Assembly (NCBI RefSeq): GCF_009832865.1
Contig: NZ_CP047130.1
Location: 3,782,001-3,846,000 of the forward strand
Source: Colwellia sp. 20A7
GTDB lineage: Bacteria > Pseudomonadota > Gammaproteobacteria > Enterobacterales > Alteromonadaceae
DNA length: 64,000 nt
Reading direction: 5' to 3'
Position 1 is the first letter of the stretch, and each line of letters opens with the position of its first letter. This document shows, one piece after another, positions 60,782 to 64,000 of the stretch. Both the position numbers and the translations under genes were made by a program. The notes under the pieces were generated by a model that was not told the origin of the DNA, did no database searches, and was given only the letters and a program-made list of their open reading frames with translations.

Positions 60782-61159
60782 ATGAACCAGAATGAAATAT
60801 TAGCGTTATTTGACCAGTGGAATAACGCCTTAAAAACAAAAATAGCAAAAAATGTTGCAGCGTTATATGCATATGACGCAGTACTGTTACCAACGATATC
60901 TAATAAGGTTTGCCATAACCATGCAGAAATTGAAGAATATTTTGCTAACTTCTTAACAGGATCTCCTGTTGGTAAAATAGATGAAGCCAATATTTTAATT
61001 TTCGATCAGGTGATAATTAATTCAGGGGTTTATACTTTTTCATTTAATAACGGTACTACAACACAGGCACGTTTTACATTTGTTTATCGTTGGGATGGAA
61101 AACGTTGGCTAATCATTAAACATCACTCTTCACAAATGCCCGAGTCAGTATTCATTTAA
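60782..61159 (+). CDS. NTF2-like protein (SgcJ/EcaC or CaMKII-association type)
   Basis: A 125-residue cone-shaped-fold protein of the NTF2/SnoaL superfamily. It has [20 protein letters not shown] at the start and [24 protein letters not shown] at the end, the latter typical of the CaMKII-association-domain group. The function is unknown; the HHSSxMPE end could bind a metal or small ligand. It lies within the zinc operon. The start codon lies in the second of two tandem 10-bp copies (AATGAACCAG), so the first copy offers a competing ATG at 60772 that runs only seven codons. Confidence 0.72.
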   Translation: MNQNEILALFDQWNNALKTKIAKNVAALYAYDAVLLPTISNKVCHNHAEIEEYFANFLTGSPVGKIDEANILIFDQVIINSGVYTFSFNNGTTTQARFTFVYRWDGKRWLIIKHHSSQMPESVFI

Positions 61160-61170
61160 GAGGTTTGCGT

Positions 61171-61347
61171 ATGAATAATAATAATCAAGATGATATTAAT
61201 CAAACAATAGAGGATAATGACAGCTGTTATAGTAAATCAAGTTGCTGTGCACCGCAGAGCCCAATAATAAATACATCCCCAAAAGTTGGCCGCAATGATC
61301 TTTGTCCATGTAACAGTGGGCGAAAATTCAAAAAGTGCTGCGGCTAA
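61171..61347 (+). CDS. SEC-C motif mini-protein
   Basis: A 58-residue protein ending in the SEC-C zinc-binding motif ([20 protein letters not shown]), the same module found at the end of SecA. The start is ATG 61171 with AAGAGG upstream. A cysteine-containing linker ([11 protein letters not shown]) precedes the motif. Free-standing SEC-C proteins occur in metal-related operons. Here it lies 11 bp after the NTF2-like gene and 19 bp before a COG0523 GTPase, which suggests a zinc-chaperone or zinc-store role, by inference. Confidence 0.8.
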   Translation: MNNNNQDDINQTIEDNDSCYSKSSCCAPQSPIINTSPKVGRNDLCPCNSGRKFKKCCG

Positions 61348-61366
61348 ACGTAGACAGCAAGAGATA

Positions 61367-62359
61367 ATGAAACATAACAAAATTAACAACGTGCCTACCA
61401 ACCTTATTACCGGGTTTTTAGGCGTTGGCAAAACCTCAGCAATGCTACATTTATTGAGAAACAAACCCACCAACGAACGGTGGGCTATTTTAGTTAACGA
61501 GTTTGGCGAAATAGGCGTTGATGGTAGCCTACTTACTGGCCAATACTCAGAAGAACAAGGTGTATTTGTTCGTGAAGTACCCGGTGGCTGTATGTGTTGC
61601 GCTGCCGGTGTTCCTATGAAAATTGCTCTTAATCAGCTATTAATTCATGCAAAACCGGATCGCTTACTTATAGAGCCAACGGGACTAGGCCATCCGCAAG
61701 AGATTTTAAAAGTACTGACCAGTGAGCATTATCAAGACGTATTATTATTAGAAAAAACAGTAACACTTGTTGATGCACGCAACTTAGCAGACAAACGCTA
61801 CACGTCACACGATATATTTAATCAACAAATCGCTATTGCTGACATTGTTATAGGCAATAAAGTCGAGTTATATGAAAACGCAGATAAAGAAGCTTTAAAA
61901 CAATATGTAAAACATCACGGTCAAGCAAATGCTGAGGTTATCTTTTCAACTCAAGGGCAGATGCCAATTACAAAATTAGCCGGACCACCCGCTGCCACTA
62001 TCTTGTTGGAACATCATCATCATGTGACAACAAAATCACTAATTGCAGATGCCATATTACCTGAGTGTGGTTTCCTAAAAGCTATGAATTCGGGTGAGGG
62101 TTTTTATAGTGTTGGCTGGCGATTTTCTATTAATATAGTTTTTAATCACAGTAAACTCATTGAGCTTTTAAAGAGTATCAAGGCTGATCGTATTAAAGCT
62201 GTCTTTAATACAAATTTAGGGGCATTGGGATATAATATATCTGAAAATACCTTAACAGAAACAAAGCTTAATACGATTAAAGAAAGTCGCATCGAAATAA
62301 TATCTGACAAGAAAGACGATTCCATTGAAGCACAATTAATGGACTGTATTCATCGTTAA
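61367..62359 (+). CDS. COG0523 (CobW-like) GTPase, probable zinc chaperone
   Basis: A 330-residue G3E GTPase. The start is ATG 61367 (MKHNKINN) with AAGAG upstream; a frame-open extension to 61286 lies inside the SEC-C gene. Walker A is GFLGVGKT (16-23), the metal-binding CxCC motif is GGCMCC (about 73-78), and LVNEFGEIGVD precedes it. The G4-type GNKVEL and the histidine-rich HHHHVT follow. Zinc-limited COG0523 members (ZagA/YeiR/YciC type) move zinc to client enzymes. Its operon supports this subgroup. Confidence 0.87.
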   Translation: MKHNKINNVPTNLITGFLGVGKTSAMLHLLRNKPTNERWAILVNEFGEIGVDGSLLTGQYSEEQGVFVREVPGGCMCCAAGVPMKIALNQLLIHAKPDRLLIEPTGLGHPQEILKVLTSEHYQDVLLLEKTVTLVDARNLADKRYTSHDIFNQQIAIADIVIGNKVELYENADKEALKQYVKHHGQANAEVIFSTQGQMPITKLAGPPAATILLEHHHHVTTKSLIADAILPECGFLKAMNSGEGFYSVGWRFSINIVFNHSKLIELLKSIKADRIKAVFNTNLGALGYNISENTLTETKLNTIKESRIEIISDKKDDSIEAQLMDCIHR

Positions 62360-62411
62360 AAGTAAGCCCTGTGCTTACCTTACGCCAGAAGTAATGATCA
62401 TTCTTCTGTAT

Positions 62412-63120
62412 TCATTCTTCTGTATAAAACTCAATTGCATGCACATCCATAGAATAAGCCGCTATTGCTGTTTCATTCTCAACCAGCGAGGTTTTGATAA
62501 TACCGGATACCCAATAGGCATCATAAAGAGACTCAAGCTCAAGTCCTTTTGGATAATTCACAAAAATCGTTTGATTCGGTGGCGGTGGTGGTAGATGAAT
62601 ACATGCGCCATAATAAGGCACCATAAAAAACTGTGTTACCTTTTGTTCATCATCAAAGCCAAGTGGCACAATAAACGCCGGAATTTTTATGGGGGCATTA
62701 TTAACAACAGGTTTAATACGAGTTGACACTAGTGCTTGTTGATAACGATCATTACTACTTTTTTCAATTTCATTTTTAAAGGTATCATTCAATTTATCAG
62801 CCTCTGATCCGTCAACAATCTCATCGAGATAATCGGGCGGATTAAGTAAAGCATCTAAGTCGTCCTCAGGGATCAAGTCAAGCCAATCGGCTGTCATAAA
62901 ATCATATGTCGGCAATGTTACGTTTTCTACTGCTTTTTCTTTTTCTAACGCGATCTGTTTTTTAGTTTCTGTTAATGGCGTATCTGTTAATGGCGTAGTA
63001 ATAGACGATGATTTTTTGTGCAACAACGGTAGAATTATTTTCAATAACCACCTCTTTTGACGATTGTTCACAGCCAAACATTAACAAAAAAGCGACACTC
63101 AATAGGCTTAATTTAATCAT
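62412..63120 (-). pseudogene. DUF3299 lipoprotein (ZrgB-like), frameshifted after the signal peptide
   Basis: From ATG 63120 the sequence reads a lipoprotein signal (MIKLSLLSVAFLLMFGC, Cys17) and continues to the six-T run 63012-63017 (A6 on the coding strand). That frame then stops soon after, while the next frame continues SSSITTPLTD to the end with a DUF3299 domain (PPPPPNQTIFVNYPKGLELE, DAYWVSGIIKT). Removing one A restores a protein of about 235 residues. Another start, TTG 63077, exists in the second frame but lacks a signal. DUF3299 lipoproteins accompany ZrgA-type zinc importers. It is divergent from the ABC genes over a 37-bp palindrome. Confidence 0.75.
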
Positions 63121-63146
63121 TTTTAATTAGGTTCAAAAAATAAGTT

Positions 63147-63183
63147 TAATAGTCAAATGATACACTGTATCATTTGACTATTA
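63147..63183. promoter_or_regulatory. 37-bp palindrome, probable Zur operator
   Basis: Two perfect 17-bp arms (TAATAGTCAAATGATAC and its complement) flank ACT. The core AAATGATAC-ACT-GTATCATTT has the AAATG-n-TA skeleton of the gammaproteobacterial Zur box. It is centred between the divergent DUF3299 and ABC genes. Confidence 0.7.
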
Positions 63184-63220
63184 AAACAATTTTTAACCGT
63201 AATGAGTAATGACGTAAATA

Positions 63221-63907
63221 ATGGTAATTAATCTTTCTAATATTCATTTTAGCTACCCTAGCCAACCTAATATTCCATTATTAAATATTCCGTCTTGGTC
63301 ACTAGCTAATGGTGAAAATACTTTTATACACGGCCCTTCGGGTAGTGGTAAATCGACCTTACTCGGAATTTTAAATGGCTTATTACTGCCTAATCAAGGG
63401 CAAGTAAGTGTACTAGGTCAGCGTTTGGATAATATAACAAGCCGACAACATGATAAGTTTAGAGCCAATAATATTGGTTATATCTTTCAGCAATTTAACC
63501 TAATTCCTTACCTCAATGCTGTTGATAATATTCAATTAGCAAACTATTTCTCGCAATCAAGTGCAAAGTCGTCTTTTATTGATGAGGTAAAAATATTACT
63601 GACTACGTTAAATATGCCAGAGACAGACTGGGACAAACCGGTACGTAACTTAAGTATTGGCCAACAACAACGTATTGCCATTGCACGTGCCTTAATTAAT
63701 AACCCTAAATTATTAATTGCTGATGAGCCTACCTCTTCATTAGATAAAAACAATACAGATTCATTTATGGCGTTATTAATGTCGATCGTTGCCAAGAACA
63801 ATATCACCTTATTATTCGTTAGCCATGACATGTCGTTATCACATTACTTTAATAGGGTTGAGTCATTAAATGAGATTAACCAAGTAGATAATTTACATGT
63901 TAATTAA
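63221..63907 (+). CDS. ABC transporter ATP-binding protein (zinc-uptake candidate)
   Basis: A 228-residue ATPase of the LolD/MacB-like class. Walker A is GPSGSGKST (about 38-46), the Q-loop follows GYIFQQF, the signature is LSIGQQQR, and Walker B is LLIADEPTSS. A later His lies in FVSHDM. The downstream permease start overlaps it by 11 bases. Together with the DUF2796 and DUF3299 proteins it forms a Zrg-type zinc importer, by gene context. Confidence 0.9.
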   Translation: MVINLSNIHFSYPSQPNIPLLNIPSWSLANGENTFIHGPSGSGKSTLLGILNGLLLPNQGQVSVLGQRLDNITSRQHDKFRANNIGYIFQQFNLIPYLNAVDNIQLANYFSQSSAKSSFIDEVKILLTTLNMPETDWDKPVRNLSIGQQQRIAIARALINNPKLLIADEPTSSLDKNNTDSFMALLMSIVAKNNITLLFVSHDMSLSHYFNRVESLNEINQVDNLHVN

Positions 63908-64000
63908 GCTAGCACTGAAAAGCCTAAAAAACCGTAAAGGCTCTATCGTCTTATCAATAATGGCGATGACGGTCAGTATATTTGTTCTCTTAGGCGTTGA
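63897..64000 (+). CDS. ABC permease, FtsX/MacB-like, N-terminal part only
   Basis: From ATG 63897 to the window end, 34 codons are open: MLIKLALKSLKNRKGSIVL then SIMAMTVSIFVLLGV. The basic-rich start and first membrane helix are typical of FtsX/MacB-family permeases. It overlaps the ATPase gene, and the remainder lies beyond the window. Confidence 0.75.
   Translation, partial: MLIKLALKSLKNRKGSIVLSIMAMTVSIFVLLGV

Overview
The window reads as chromosome of a psychrophilic or marine gammaproteobacterium of the Alteromonadales, most like Colwellia or a close relative. The evidence is AT-rich sequence, an ArcA with a separate ArcB-type HPt protein, a proteobacterial argR/mdh divergent pair, rplU-rpmA-obg beside ispB, and a large TonB-receptor/tryptophan-halogenase/glycosidase locus. 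The assignment is inference; no rRNA or tRNA is present to anchor it.

Layout. (1) 1-5.0 kb, minus strand: a lysine-biosynthesis cluster (dapA, dapD, a lysA-like PLP decarboxylase, an M14 desuccinylase) behind a well-preserved lysine riboswitch whose expression platform appears to mask the dapA ribosome-binding region. (2) 5.2-10.4 kb: rsmC, a membrane histidine kinase, arcA, a convergent stand-alone HPt gene, and folE2. (3) 11.0-23.7 kb: two consecutive, divergent glutamate synthase operons. The first gltB carries a one-base frameshift; the second gltBD is the enterobacterial type. (4) 23.7-37.1 kb: an NhaC-type antiporter, folA, small proteins, obg-rpmA-rplU, ispB, a VF530 protein, mdh, argR, a 1118-residue hybrid kinase and a CDF metal exporter. 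(5) 37.2-58.8 kb: a beta-glucoside/cello-oligosaccharide locus with two GH3, one GH1, one GH94 phosphorylase plus gluconokinase, a CBM9-like protein, three sugar transporters, a TonB receptor, a flavin halogenase and a LacI regulator. Three LacI-type operators (core TGTAAGCGCTT[TA]CA) lie in its divergent promoters. One GH3 has an in-frame stop just after its lipoprotein signal. (6) 58.8-64 kb: a zinc-acquisition island with a ZrgA-like protein, a Zur-type regulator, MerC, an NTF2-like protein, a SEC-C mini-protein, a COG0523 GTPase, a DUF3299 lipoprotein (frameshifted) and an ABC transporter running off the end. Two palindromes resembling Zur boxes lie in its promoters.

How parts work together. 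Lysine represses its own synthesis genes through RNA. In the sugar locus the TonB receptor imports oligosaccharides, GH3/GH1/GH94 enzymes cut them, GPH and FucP-type carriers move the products, and LacI coordinates the set. In the zinc island a Zur-type regulator probably controls periplasmic zinc capture, ABC uptake and zinc-sparing or zinc-chaperone proteins.

The region also has three copies of a short inverted-repeat element (MITE-like), a 7 x 7-bp tandem repeat after gltD2, and three broken reading frames (gltB1, GH3, DUF3299). The broken frames need read-level checking before they are treated as real mutations.
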